A stretch of 64,000 nucleotides of DNA from Enterococcus_D entomosocium (lineage in GTDB: Bacteria; Bacillota; Bacilli; Lactobacillales; Enterococcaceae). Shown here one piece after another: positions 33,174-41,691 of the stretch. The DNA lies in assembly GCF_030441895.1 (NCBI RefSeq), contig NZ_JARJAS010000018.1. One strand, 5' to 3'. Numbering within the stretch: position 1 is the stretch's first letter; the number at the start of each line of letters is the position of its first letter. Below the pieces are notes generated by a model. It was not told the origin of the DNA. It made no database searches and saw only the letters and a list, made by a program, of their open reading frames with translations. Both the position numbers and the translations under genes were made by a program.

Positions 33174-34049
33174 ATTTTTTCTTTTAATGACATCAAAGCG
33201 CGTTTCCCCCAGGCAACGCTGCATGACAAAGTATCCACAACGAAGGACATCGAATCCATCGCTTTCGGCAAAAAATATATTTGGCTGCCAACTGACCAAT
33301 TAAGTGACAGTGAAAAACTGCTGATCCAACTGGGAAACGGCTCTTTGCAACCAGAAATCGATAACCGAAACCATCCATGGTATCCGATTTTATTTGAACA
33401 TCAGCCCGTTCAAGACCAAACGTGGGTCCGAATGCTGCAAGTTCATTTCACCCGAACCATTGACTCCTTGCAATCCGAATGGCTCGCAGAGATCCAGCAA
33501 ATGCTCCCTAGCGTGGTGGATCTTTTTTTCCTCACCGAAGACCATGCGGTGATCGTAGAAAAACAAGACGACACTAATTTACCCATCGAAGATCTCGACG
33601 GCTTATTCGTGGCTTTGGATATGGATTTCGACTGCTATTCCCAGCTGTTCGTTGGCCCCTTCCATCACCCACGCCACGACTTCACTACCTTATGGACGAG
33701 TGAATCTACCCTGTTTAAAAATGAGTTAAAAACGAAAACTACCAGTAAAAGTATGGATCTGCCCAAAGTGGTCTTCGCTCTTTTTCGCAATGGCTTTTCC
33801 GAGTATATTTCCTTGTTTCGTACCTTGTATCTAGATTGGTTTGAAGAAGAGACCGAAACGATCATTCAATCACTGTGGCGCAATCAAGGCAATGCGAGTT
33901 CCACTGCCAAAGAACTGTTTATGCATCGGAATTCTCTCCTATATAAGATCGATAAGTTTCAAACACTGACACGTTTAAATTTAAAAAATATGGATGATCT
34001 GCTGCTTTGCTATTTACTGATCGACCAATTCACCCATCAGAGCAATTAA
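33174..34049 (+). CDS. PucR-type helix-turn-helix regulator, apparent AUU start
   Basis: A 291-residue protein whose C-terminus (NQGNASSTAKELFMHRNSLL, then the YKIDKFQTLTRL helix and DDLLLCYLL) is the PucR/CdaR HTH_30 domain. The middle is a mixed alpha/beta domain without a motif I know. The reading frame is open from 33174, where ATT lies eight bases behind a perfect AAAGGAGGT. No ATG, GTG or TTG occurs in frame until TTG at 33345, and that one has no binding site and would remove 57 residues of coherent coding sequence. AUU initiation, as in infC, is therefore the best reading. It stands directly before msmK, a pairing that suggests a role in carbohydrate uptake control. Confidence 0.75.
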   Translation: MFSFNDIKARFPQATLHDKVSTTKDIESIAFGKKYIWLPTDQLSDSEKLLIQLGNGSLQPEIDNRNHPWYPILFEHQPVQDQTWVRMLQVHFTRTIDSLQSEWLAEIQQMLPSVVDLFFLTEDHAVIVEKQDDTNLPIEDLDGLFVALDMDFDCYSQLFVGPFHHPRHDFTTLWTSESTLFKNELKTKTTSKSMDLPKVVFALFRNGFSEYISLFRTLYLDWFEEETETIIQSLWRNQGNASSTAKELFMHRNSLLYKIDKFQTLTRLNLKNMDDLLLCYLLIDQFTHQSN

Positions 34050-34053
34050 ACAA

Positions 34054-34086
34054 CCTGCACAAGAAAACGTTTTTTTCTTGTGCAGG
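34054..34086 (+). terminator. Hairpin terminator after the PucR-like gene
   Basis: Perfect 14-base arms CCTGCACAAGAAAA and TTTTCTTGTGCAGG with a five-base loop; only three T follow, so termination may be partial and some message may continue into msmK. Confidence 0.75.
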
Positions 34087-34092
34087 TTTCCG

Positions 34093-34122
34093 TTGCGCAT
34101 TCGAAGCGTTTTCATTTATGCT
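34093..34122 (+). promoter_or_regulatory. msmK promoter with cre in the spacer
   Basis: TTGCGC (34093-34098), 18 bases, TATGCT (34117-34122). The spacer contains TCGAAGCGTTTTCA (34101-34114), 12 of 14 cre positions, so msmK should be under CcpA control. Confidence 0.7.
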
Positions 34123-34156
34123 ATTCATGTAAACTAAATGGAAAGAGGTAATCCCA

Positions 34157-35266
34157 ATGGTAGAAATGGCCTTAAAAAATATCCACAAAAAATATGACAA
34201 TAATGATGCGTATTCGGTAACTGATTTTAATTTAGATATCGCGGATCGCGAATTTATCGTTTTCGTTGGACCTTCTGGTTGCGGAAAATCAACAACCCTT
34301 CGAATGATCGCTGGTTTAGAAGATATTTCTGAAGGCGAATTGAGCATCGGTGGAAAAGTAATGAACGATGTAGCACCAAAAGACCGCGACATCGCGATGG
34401 TTTTCCAGAACTACGCATTGTATCCCCATATGACTGTTTTCAACAACATGGCATTTGGTTTGAAATTGCGTAAATACGACAAAGAAGAAATCAAAAAACG
34501 CGTAGAAAATGCCGCTGAGATCTTAGGTTTGACAGAATACTTAGATCGTAAACCTGCTGCACTTTCAGGTGGTCAGCGTCAACGGGTTGCCTTAGGCCGT
34601 GCCATCGTTCGTGATGCCAAAGTCTTCTTAATGGATGAGCCGTTGTCAAACTTAGATGCGAAATTGCGGGTTGCCATGCGTGCGGAAATCGCAAAATTAC
34701 ACCAACGTTTAGAAACAACGACGATCTATGTAACCCATGACCAAACAGAAGCGATGACCATGGCTGACCGGATCGTTATCATGAAAGATGGTTTCATTCA
34801 ACAAATCGGTTCACCAAAAGAAGTCTACAACACACCGAAAAACATTTTCGTTGCCGGCTTTATCGGTTCACCAGCAATGAACTTCTTCAATGTTACGTTG
34901 AATAACGGTATGATCTCTGATGGTCAAAGTTTGAATTTACGTATTCCTGAAGGCAAGAATAAGATTCTTGTTGAAAAAGGCTACGAAGGCAAACAATTAG
35001 TCTTTGGTATTCGTCCAGAAGATATCCACAGTGAACAAATCGCATTGGAAGCTTCTCCTGAAGCAACTGTACGTGCTGAAGTGGTCGTATCTGAACTATT
35101 AGGTGCAGAAACAATGCTTTATACACGTGTAGGTGCGACTGAATTTATCTCGAAAGTTGATGCCCGCGACTTCCACCGTCCAGGTGAAACAGTTGATTTA
35201 GCTTTCAACATCAACAAAGCGCATTTCTTCGACAAAGATTCAGAAAATGTCATCACACTTCCTTAA
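34157..35266 (+). CDS. msmK: Shared carbohydrate ABC transporter ATPase MsmK/MsmX/UgpC type
   Basis: A 369-residue ATPase that energises several CUT1 sugar importers. Motifs in order: Walker A GPSGCGKST (38-46), Q-loop VFQNYALYPHMTVF (80-93), signature LSGGQRQRVALGRA (near 135), Walker B VFLMDEPLSNLDAKLR and switch His in YVTHDQTEAMTMAD. The C-terminal 130 residues form the OB-fold regulatory domain (FGIRPEDIHSE). Monocistronic and without adjacent permeases, as expected for a shared subunit. The AraNPQ operon and the LplBC-like operon in this window both lack an ATPase and are its likely partners. Confidence 0.95.
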   Translation: MVEMALKNIHKKYDNNDAYSVTDFNLDIADREFIVFVGPSGCGKSTTLRMIAGLEDISEGELSIGGKVMNDVAPKDRDIAMVFQNYALYPHMTVFNNMAFGLKLRKYDKEEIKKRVENAAEILGLTEYLDRKPAALSGGQRQRVALGRAIVRDAKVFLMDEPLSNLDAKLRVAMRAEIAKLHQRLETTTIYVTHDQTEAMTMADRIVIMKDGFIQQIGSPKEVYNTPKNIFVAGFIGSPAMNFFNVTLNNGMISDGQSLNLRIPEGKNKILVEKGYEGKQLVFGIRPEDIHSEQIALEASPEATVRAEVVVSELLGAETMLYTRVGATEFISKVDARDFHRPGETVDLAFNINKAHFFDKDSENVITLP

Positions 35267-35355
35267 TTTGTAGTTACCATGCACTGTTCTCGGATTTGCC
35301 CCCTAGGCAGTCGCATTTAACTAATATCCACTTTTATTCCTTATTTGTATCCCTC

Positions 35356-35387
35356 AAAAACAGACAGTCAGCCGACTGTCTGTTTTT
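35356..35387. terminator. Bidirectional terminator msmK/fucosidase
   Basis: Perfect 14-base arms AAAAACAGACAGTC and GACTGTCTGTTTTT with a four-base loop between the convergent genes. Confidence 0.92.
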
Positions 35388-35395
35388 GGGTTACT

Positions 35396-36853
35396 TTATT
35401 CTTCCTGAGGCACATAGCGCGCGGCCATGGTTTGAATGATCGGTGTTTGCCGAACTTGAGTAAAAACGATTTTGACAGCAGACACGCCGACCGCTTCAAA
35501 GCTGATGATTTTTTGATAGCCGATCGTCACTATTTCGGTCAGTAACTGTGGTCCTGCTACAGTTTGCAGAAAAATTTTTGCTTTTTCTACCCGTTGCCCA
35601 TATTGAATCGCTTCCTTCAATACAAGTGAATTGATGACGACCGGTTCTGCAAAATGTAGGGTCAGCCATGGCCGTTTGTCTTCCAAGTCCGGTTTCCAAT
35701 ACTGGCCAAACGCTTGAGATAGTTGGAGCTTATCCATTCTGCTGGACACACTGGTTGAAGAGCTCGCAAACGTGCCGGTCCTTTCAGCCGTCACCTCTTT
35801 CAATTGTTTAATCGAGTGACCTAATTGCTGCAATGCCTTTTGATCCGTTGGATGGATCATACCATCCGGCATCGGCGGCACATTAAGTAGAAAAGAACTA
35901 TTGCCCCCAACGATCTGCTTGTAAAAAGACCAGAGCTCAGCGCCGCTTTTTACTTGTTGGTCTTCTGATGGATGATAAAACCAGCCGGGGCGAATCGATA
36001 AGTTGACCTCAGCAGGGTACCAAGCCAATTCGGCAGCTTCTTTAATGCCGTACTTTTTCAGCGCTTGTTGGCTTCCTAAATCCATTTCCATACTGGAAAT
36101 CGATTGCCGAAACGCTGTGCTATCGGCTTTTTGCGAATGACTCGCTGTTTTTTCAGCATCCTTTAATGCTGCTGGCACCACACTCCATTCTTGAAGTCTG
36201 GTTTGCCCCGCTTCGTTTCCTACCCAACGGACATCCGGTCCGCAAACCGCAATCACTGCATTGGGTTGCAGCTCTCGAATCACTTGATAATACCGTTCCC
36301 AATCATAGTTTTGGCGTTTTCCATTGGGTCCTTCACCATTGGCCCCATCTAACCATATTTCGAATATATCACCATAATTGGTTAAAAGTTCTGTCAACTG
36401 CGCCGTATAAAAATCTTCATAAGCTTGCCCCATTCCATAACAAGCTTCATGCTGATCCCATGGCGATAAATAAATGCCGAATTTCAGTTCTGCTTGACGG
36501 CAAGCATCAGAAAGTTCTTTCACTAAATCACCTTGACCATTGCGCCAGGGCGTTGAAGCGACTGTGTAAGCAGTGTGCTGGCTTGGCCATAAGCAAAAGC
36601 CGTCATGGTGTTTGCAGGTCAAAATGATTCCCTGCATACCGCTTTGCTTCATTGCAGAAACCCATTGATGACAGTCTAGCTTTTGCGGGTCAAATACCGT
36701 TGGCGACTCATTGCCGAGCCCCCATTCACGATTGGTCATCGTATTGAGACCAAAGTGGATAAAGCCATAAAATTCCAGCTGCTGCCACTGCAGTTGTCGT
36801 TTACTGGGGCGAATCTGGGTAAGTTCTGCTGGTTCGATAATCTGTTCCTCCAT
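35396..36853 (-). CDS. Alpha-L-fucosidase, GH29
   Basis: A 485-residue cytoplasmic retaining fucosidase. The TIM barrel (residues 20-330) has GFIHFGLNT at the start, the nucleophile in EIWLDGANGEG (Asp169) and the substrate-binding CKHHDGFCLW (80-90). Residues 350-485 form a C-terminal beta-sandwich (RPWLTLHFAEPVVINSLVLK). I choose the ATG at 36853 because it gives the usual family length; no strong binding site is seen there, and an in-frame ATG at 36916 is possible. It stands alone between terminators, so its substrate supply is unclear. The GlcNAc-fucose specificity subgroup cannot be read from sequence alone. Confidence 0.88.
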   Translation of the reverse strand: MEEQIIEPAELTQIRPSKRQLQWQQLEFYGFIHFGLNTMTNREWGLGNESPTVFDPQKLDCHQWVSAMKQSGMQGIILTCKHHDGFCLWPSQHTAYTVASTPWRNGQGDLVKELSDACRQAELKFGIYLSPWDQHEACYGMGQAYEDFYTAQLTELLTNYGDIFEIWLDGANGEGPNGKRQNYDWERYYQVIRELQPNAVIAVCGPDVRWVGNEAGQTRLQEWSVVPAALKDAEKTASHSQKADSTAFRQSISSMEMDLGSQQALKKYGIKEAAELAWYPAEVNLSIRPGWFYHPSEDQQVKSGAELWSFYKQIVGGNSSFLLNVPPMPDGMIHPTDQKALQQLGHSIKQLKEVTAERTGTFASSSTSVSSRMDKLQLSQAFGQYWKPDLEDKRPWLTLHFAEPVVINSLVLKEAIQYGQRVEKAKIFLQTVAGPQLLTEIVTIGYQKIISFEAVGVSAVKIVFTQVRQTPIIQTMAARYVPQEE

Positions 36854-36938
36854 TCTATGAGTTGTTTGCCGCTTTAAGGAAACAGATACAAGATCGATTC
36901 TTGACTGTTTCCTCATTGGAAAAGATCCAACGCCTTTA

Positions 36939-36982
36939 CTGTACTTCCGTCATCTGTACGCTCACTGGCAAACGAAGTACAG
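36939..36982. promoter_or_regulatory. Spaced inverted repeat upstream of the fucosidase
   Basis: Perfect 9-base arms CTGTACTTC (36939-36947) and GAAGTACAG (36974-36982), 26 bases apart, lie about 90 bases before the fucosidase start. They may be a regulator site. I see no clear -35/-10 pair in 36854-37045. Confidence 0.35.
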
Positions 36983-37045
36983 GAACTGACTGAAGCACCA
37001 TTCAATCGACGGGTCTTCCCTATCAGGTGATCAAACTACTTTACG

Positions 37046-37091
37046 ATAAAAAGAGTAGTGCTTGCTTGGGGGATTCGCAAGGCACTACTCT
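37046..37091 (-). terminator. Terminator of the chvE-ggu operon
   Basis: AGAGTAGTGCCTTGC pairs with GCAAGCACTACTCT (one bulge) and is followed leftward by TTTTT. Confidence 0.88.
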
Positions 37092-37136
37092 AAACAACAT
37101 ATTCAAACGCTAAAAGACACATCTTTTTACGCGAGC

Positions 37137-37472
37137 CTAGTGATCGTTTTGTAAGAGGGTCAGGCTGTCTGTAAGGACAGCTTCGCCATCTAACAGCTCG
37201 TAATCTGTTTCTTTGATTAATTTATATGGCACTGCTTTGACCATGAGAAAGTCTTTTAATCGATTGACTTCGTACTTCGACTGCGGACCGATCAACAAAG
37301 CATCGACTGTTTGCTGCTGCAGGATCTGTTCAGCAATGATGGCTGGTGCCGAATAGATATGCACAGCTAGCCCTTTTTCATCTGCGGCCCGCTGCATGTT
37401 TTTCACTAAGAGACCCGTAGTGATGCCGGCGGTACAAATCAATAAAATCGTCTTTTGTGCTTGGTCCTCCAT
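37137..37472 (-). CDS. Orphan PTS EIIB-like protein (lactose/cellobiose type)
   Basis: A 111-residue protein with the EIIB fold start KTILLICTAGITTGLLVKNM, in which Cys13 corresponds to the phosphorylated cysteine of CelA/LacE-type EIIB domains. The rest (VDALLIGPQSKYEVNRLKDF) also fits that fold. It is the last gene of the chvE-gguA-gguB operon, 12 bases after gguB, and no EIIA or EIIC is in the window. Coupling an EIIB to an ABC importer operon is unusual; it may link importer activity or the sensing module to PTS phosphorylation state. This role is a hypothesis. Confidence 0.8.
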   Translation of the reverse strand: MEDQAQKTILLICTAGITTGLLVKNMQRAADEKGLAVHIYSAPAIIAEQILQQQTVDALLIGPQSKYEVNRLKDFLMVKAVPYKLIKETDYELLDGEAVLTDSLTLLQNDH

Positions 37473-37484
37473 AAACAGGCCCTC

Positions 37485-38681
37485 CTACGAAATTTTCTTT
37501 TTCTTATTGTAGATATCCAACACGACAGCCAGCAGCAAAATCAACCCTTTGATGGCTTGCTGCCAATCGACACCGACCCCTAAGATCGACATCCCATTGT
37601 TTAAGACACCCATCACGAGACCACCAACGATCGCCCCCATCACAGTACCAATACCGCCTGAGGTAGAAGCACCGCCGAAATACACTGCGGCCATTGCATC
37701 TAATTCCATTGACGTTCCCGCTTGCGGTGTGGCTGCATTCAACCGAGCCGCTAAAACCAAGCCCGCCAAAGCTGCCATCATCCCCATGTTCACGAAGACC
37801 CAGAAGGTGATTTTCTTCGTCTTGATTCCCGAAAGTTCGGCTGCTTTTTTGTTGCCGCCGGTTGCATAGATTTGCCGACCAGCGACGGTTTTGTTAGTCA
37901 AAAATCCATAGGCAGCCACGATCACCCCTAAGACGATCAAAATGATCGGATACCCTTGATAAGAGGCAAAGATGTAGGTAGCACCGAGAAAAACAACCGC
38001 AGTAAAGACGGCTTTAAAGGCAAAGGCTGCCATTGATTCCACTTCAAAAAGATTTTTTTTGCGGCGCTCACGGGTCCGCCATTGGCCTAAAATCAGGATG
38101 CCCGTGATCACTACACCTAAAATCATGGAAAGTAAATGGATCTGACCGCCTGCAATATCTGGCAAATAGCCGGTGGAAATTTGTTGGAATGCCTTGGGAA
38201 ACGGTGCCAATGATTGACCGCCTAAGACGACTTGGGTCAATCCTCGAAACATTAGTAAACCAGACAAGGTCACGATAAATGCTGGGATACCGACATACGC
38301 GACCCAGAAGCCTTGCCAGGCACCGATCACTGCGCCCATCAGTAAGCAAAGAGGCACTGCCAACCAAGGACTGATGCCGTTATTGACCATCAAGACGCCT
38401 GCAATCGCACCGACAAACGCCATCACGGAGCCTACGGATAGATCGACATGTCCTAACAAGACGACCAAAAGCATACCGGCTGCTAAAACGAGAATATGAC
38501 TGTTTTGCAACACGAGGTTGGTGATATTCAGCGGCCGCCAGAAAATTCCGTCGGTCATGAGCTGAAAGGCCACCAATAATACTGCTAAGATAATGATCAT
38601 ACTGTATTTGCTAAAGATTTCCAGTGCCTTTTCTTTCAGCGAATGGCTGCGTTCTTTTTTTAATTTATTGGTTGTTTCCAT
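37485..38681 (-). CDS. gguB: Monosaccharide ABC transporter permease GguB/XylH-like
   Basis: A 398-residue CUT2 permease with about eleven membrane spans. Family landmarks are GHVDLSVGSVMAFVGAIAGVL (written here only in part: GHVDLSVGSV near residue 85), WVAYVGIPAFIVTLSGL and GRQIYATGGNKKAAELSGI near residue 270. Length of about 400 fits the GguB/XylH subgroup. The ATG at 38681 overlaps the end of gguA, showing translational coupling; a GTG 12 bases earlier is the alternative start. Confidence 0.9.
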   Translation of the reverse strand: METTNKLKKERSHSLKEKALEIFSKYSMIIILAVLLVAFQLMTDGIFWRPLNITNLVLQNSHILVLAAGMLLVVLLGHVDLSVGSVMAFVGAIAGVLMVNNGISPWLAVPLCLLMGAVIGAWQGFWVAYVGIPAFIVTLSGLLMFRGLTQVVLGGQSLAPFPKAFQQISTGYLPDIAGGQIHLLSMILGVVITGILILGQWRTRERRKKNLFEVESMAAFAFKAVFTAVVFLGATYIFASYQGYPIILIVLGVIVAAYGFLTNKTVAGRQIYATGGNKKAAELSGIKTKKITFWVFVNMGMMAALAGLVLAARLNAATPQAGTSMELDAMAAVYFGGASTSGGIGTVMGAIVGGLVMGVLNNGMSILGVGVDWQQAIKGLILLLAVVLDIYNKKKKIS

Positions 38682-38682
38682 C

Positions 38683-40212
38683 TCAAACCCCACTCTCTTC
38701 TAGTGTCATTAGATTCATCAATCGTTCTTGGTCTGCCTCTTCCCGTAACACTTCGCCCGTGAAGCGGCCTTCGTTCATCGTGTAGATCCGGTCGCACATG
38801 CCTAATAGTTCTGGTAACTCCGAGGAGATGATACAGATGGCTTTGCCAGCTGCTGCCATCTCTTCGATGATCGTATAGATTTCGTACTTCGCCCCGACAT
38901 CGATCCCGCGGGTCGGTTCATCTAAAAATAAGATATCTGGTGTGGTCATCAGCCACTTTGCCAAAACGACTTTTTGCTGATTCCCACCACTCAAACTGCC
39001 AACGTTTTGATAGATTGAATTGGTTTTCGTCCGCATTTTTTTGCGGAATTCTTCTGCCATCGTGACTTCTTTTTCTTTATCGATGACCCCTTGGCGGCTG
39101 ATTTTGGCAAGACTAGCGATGGTGGTGTTCTCGCGAATATCCATCAGCAGATTCAAGCCCAGCGCTTTTCTGTCTTCCGACACATAGGCTAACCCATTTT
39201 TGATGGCGGTTGGCACGTCTTTGACAGAAATCGGTTGGCCGTCTTTATAGACTTCCCCCGAAATCGAACTGCCGTAGGAATGACCGAAGACACTCATGGC
39301 AAACTCAGTCCGGCCAGCACCCATCAAACCGGCGATGCCGATGATCTCTCCTTTGCGGATCATCAAGTTCAAATTTTCATTCACCACACGGGTATGGTCG
39401 ATTGGATGATGGACCGTCCAATTTTTGACTTCAAAAAACGGTTCACCAATAGTGGGTTTCCGCTCTGGGTAGCGATTGGTCAAATCTCGCCCAACCATGC
39501 CCCGAATGATACGCTCTTCAGAGATTTCGGCCCCGCTCAGCGTCTCGATCGTTTGCCCGTCTCGTAAAATCGTGATGCGATCCGCCACATTGACGATTTC
39601 ATTCAGCTTGTGGGAGATGATGATCGAAGTGATCCCTTGGTTGCGAAACTCTTTGATCAGCTCTAACAGATTGGCACTTTCTTCTTCATTCAACGCTGCG
39701 GTTGGTTCATCTAAAATCAACAATCGGACGGATTTTGAAAATGCTTTGGCAATTTCCACCAGCTGTTGATGCCCGACACCGATTTGTGAAACCAGCGTAT
39801 TCGGGTCTAATTTTAAGCCAACGATCTTTAAGAGATTGTCCGTTTTCTTTTCGGTCAGATCCCAATCAATAATGCCGTGCTTGGCTTGTTCATTTCCTAA
39901 AAAAATATTTTCTTTGATCGACAGGTAAGGACTTAAGGCTAACTCTTGATGAATAATAACGATTCCTTTGTCCTCGCTGTCCCGCAAATCTTTGAACTTG
40001 CATAACTCCCCTTCATAATAGATCTCTCCATCATAACTGCCGTAAGGATAGAGTCCGCTTAAGACATTCATCAGCGTGGACTTGCCAGCGCCATTTTCTC
40101 CACACAGTGCGTGGATCTCTCCTCGCTCGATCGAGAGGTTGACGTTATCAAGGGCGCGAACCCCTGAAAACTCTTTGACGATGCCTTTCATCATCAAAAT
40201 ATTATCTGCCAT
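38683..40212 (-). CDS. gguA: Monosaccharide ABC transporter ATP-binding protein GguA/XylG-like
   Basis: A 509-residue double ATPase of the CUT2 class. The N-terminal domain has a full Walker A GENGAGKST (38-46) and Walker B LLILDEPTAAL; the C-terminal domain has the degenerate GLMGAGRTE near residue 297, the signature LSGGNQQKVVLAKWL and DILFLDEPTRGIDVGAK. It energises GguB and the ChvE-like receptor, importing monosaccharides. It lies 146 bases downstream of the binding-protein gene, with a strong hairpin in the gap. Confidence 0.93.
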   Translation of the reverse strand: MADNILMMKGIVKEFSGVRALDNVNLSIERGEIHALCGENGAGKSTLMNVLSGLYPYGSYDGEIYYEGELCKFKDLRDSEDKGIVIIHQELALSPYLSIKENIFLGNEQAKHGIIDWDLTEKKTDNLLKIVGLKLDPNTLVSQIGVGHQQLVEIAKAFSKSVRLLILDEPTAALNEEESANLLELIKEFRNQGITSIIISHKLNEIVNVADRITILRDGQTIETLSGAEISEERIIRGMVGRDLTNRYPERKPTIGEPFFEVKNWTVHHPIDHTRVVNENLNLMIRKGEIIGIAGLMGAGRTEFAMSVFGHSYGSSISGEVYKDGQPISVKDVPTAIKNGLAYVSEDRKALGLNLLMDIRENTTIASLAKISRQGVIDKEKEVTMAEEFRKKMRTKTNSIYQNVGSLSGGNQQKVVLAKWLMTTPDILFLDEPTRGIDVGAKYEIYTIIEEMAAAGKAICIISSELPELLGMCDRIYTMNEGRFTGEVLREEADQERLMNLMTLEESGV

Positions 40213-40273
40213 GTTCTTTCACCCTTTTCCTTTTTATGTAAAAGTGATGCGCTCCCTTTGTAAGAAAAGCGGA

Positions 40274-40303
40274 AAGAACGAATACTGGGGATGATTCGTT
40301 CTT
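40274..40303 (-). promoter_or_regulatory. Intercistronic hairpin between chvE-like gene and gguA
   Basis: Perfect 10-base arms AAGAACGAAT and ATTCGTTCTT with a ten-base loop. It lies in the 146-base gap after the binding-protein gene and has no immediate long U-run leftward, so it likely sets receptor-to-transporter ratio by partial termination or 3' protection. Confidence 0.7.
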
Positions 40304-40358
40304 CCCTGCTGCTTGAGGGGAAACTAGCATCTTTTCTCGCTGGATCTGCACTCCTTGC

Positions 40359-41459
40359 TTAAATGCCCAGCTCTTCTTCTGTATAGTAATCGGTATCGAT
40401 CAATTCTTCTTTGTAGTTGTCGCTATCCACAGAAACAGGATTTGACAAGTAGGTTGGTACGACTTTGACGCCATTGTCATAGGTTTCAGTATCGTTGACC
40501 GGTACTTCCTCGCCATTGGTGATGGCTTCGATCATTTCGATCGTGTTTTTCGCTAACACCCGTGTATCTTTAAAAATCGTTTGGGTTTGTTCGCCCGCGA
40601 TGATTGATTTCACTCCTGCCACCGTCGCATCTTGACCGGTGATCACAGGCAGTGGTTTATCAGAGGAACCATAGCCCACACCTTTAAGCGATGAGATGAT
40701 TCCTAGGCTGATTGGATCATAAGGTGAAAGAACAGCATCCAATGTTTGATCCGTATAGTTTGCACTCAACAAATTGTCCATCCGAGCTTGCGCGGTTGAA
40801 CCATCCCAACGCAAGGTAGCGATTTGGTTGAAGTTGGTTTGACCGGAAGGAACGACTAGCTGTCCGCTGTCAAAGTACTGTTGGAAAACCGAAAGGACCC
40901 CATTATAATTGATCAGTGCATTGTTATCATCTGGAGAACCGCCGAATAATTCAATGTTAAATGGTCCTTCACCATCTTTGAGGCCTAATTTGTCTTCAAT
41001 ATAAGACGCTTGCAGCACGCCGACCCCAAAATTATCAAAGGTGGCATAATAATCGACGTATTCCGAGTTCATCAGTAAACGGTCATAGGCGATGACTGTG
41101 ATGTCTTCGTTATGGGCTTTTTCCAACACGTCCGTCAGTGCCGAACCATCGATCGAGGCGATCACTAAGGTATCAACGCCTTTGGTGATCATATTCTCAA
41201 TTTGTGCCACTTGGTTTTCTACTTTGTCTTCTCCATATTGCAGGTCAGTTTTATAGCCGAGCTTCTCTAATTCTTCTACCATGTTGTCGCCATCTGCGAT
41301 CCACCGTTCTGCCGATTTGGTCGGCATCGCGATCCCAACAAATCCTTTGTCTCCGTCACCGTTTGCCCCGCTGTCTGATCCATTCCCACAAGCTGCTAAC
41401 AATCCGCCAACCAATAAGGTGGATGCTAGGACGACCAATTTACCAAAAGTACCTTTCAT
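40359..41459 (-). CDS. chvE: ChvE-like multiple-monosaccharide-binding lipoprotein
   Basis: A 366-residue periplasmic-binding-type receptor. Its signal peptide ends in LAAC, giving a lipoprotein. FVGIAMPTKSAERWIADGDN, YGEDKVENQVAQIENMI, VIAYDRLLMNS and FGGSPDDNNA are typical of ChvE-type receptors that accept several aldoses, including arabinose, galactose and glucose. The ATG at 41459 follows GGAGGGAT; the long open frame upstream of it is not coding. First gene of the gguAB operon. It is divergent to a sensing module that likely controls it. Confidence 0.92.
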   Translation of the reverse strand: MKGTFGKLVVLASTLLVGGLLAACGNGSDSGANGDGDKGFVGIAMPTKSAERWIADGDNMVEELEKLGYKTDLQYGEDKVENQVAQIENMITKGVDTLVIASIDGSALTDVLEKAHNEDITVIAYDRLLMNSEYVDYYATFDNFGVGVLQASYIEDKLGLKDGEGPFNIELFGGSPDDNNALINYNGVLSVFQQYFDSGQLVVPSGQTNFNQIATLRWDGSTAQARMDNLLSANYTDQTLDAVLSPYDPISLGIISSLKGVGYGSSDKPLPVITGQDATVAGVKSIIAGEQTQTIFKDTRVLAKNTIEMIEAITNGEEVPVNDTETYDNGVKVVPTYLSNPVSVDSDNYKEELIDTDYYTEEELGI

Positions 41460-41506
41460 TGTGATCCCTCCATGTCTTTTTCTTACATTCTCAGTATAGC
41501 CAGTTA

Positions 41507-41520
41507 AGGAATCGCTTACA
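41507..41520 (-). promoter_or_regulatory. cre site at the chvE-like promoter
   Basis: Read leftward TGTAAGCGATTCCT, 12 of 14 cre positions. It covers the expected -35 region of a -10 element TATACT at 41494-41499, so CcpA would repress the importer in glucose. Confidence 0.7.
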
Positions 41521-41640
41521 TTTAGATTTTTTCGAGGTTTCTTGGATTTCTTGAGAAAAAACGACTCAGTTGCCCCCATTTCTTTTCGTAATCTTGGATT
41601 TTTTAAGATTCCCTTGGTTTTTATTTGATTTGATATTTTG

Positions 41641-41654
41641 TGTAAAGCGCTTCC
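41641..41654 (+). promoter_or_regulatory. cre-like site before the sensing module
   Basis: AAAGCGCTT in TGTAAAGCGCTTCC has a perfect cre core but poor ends. It lies about 40 bases before the binding-protein start at 41692, near the expected promoter of the sensor operon. Confidence 0.5.
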
Positions 41655-41691
41655 GTATTTTTTAGTAGAATAGACAATAGAGGTGAAAAAA

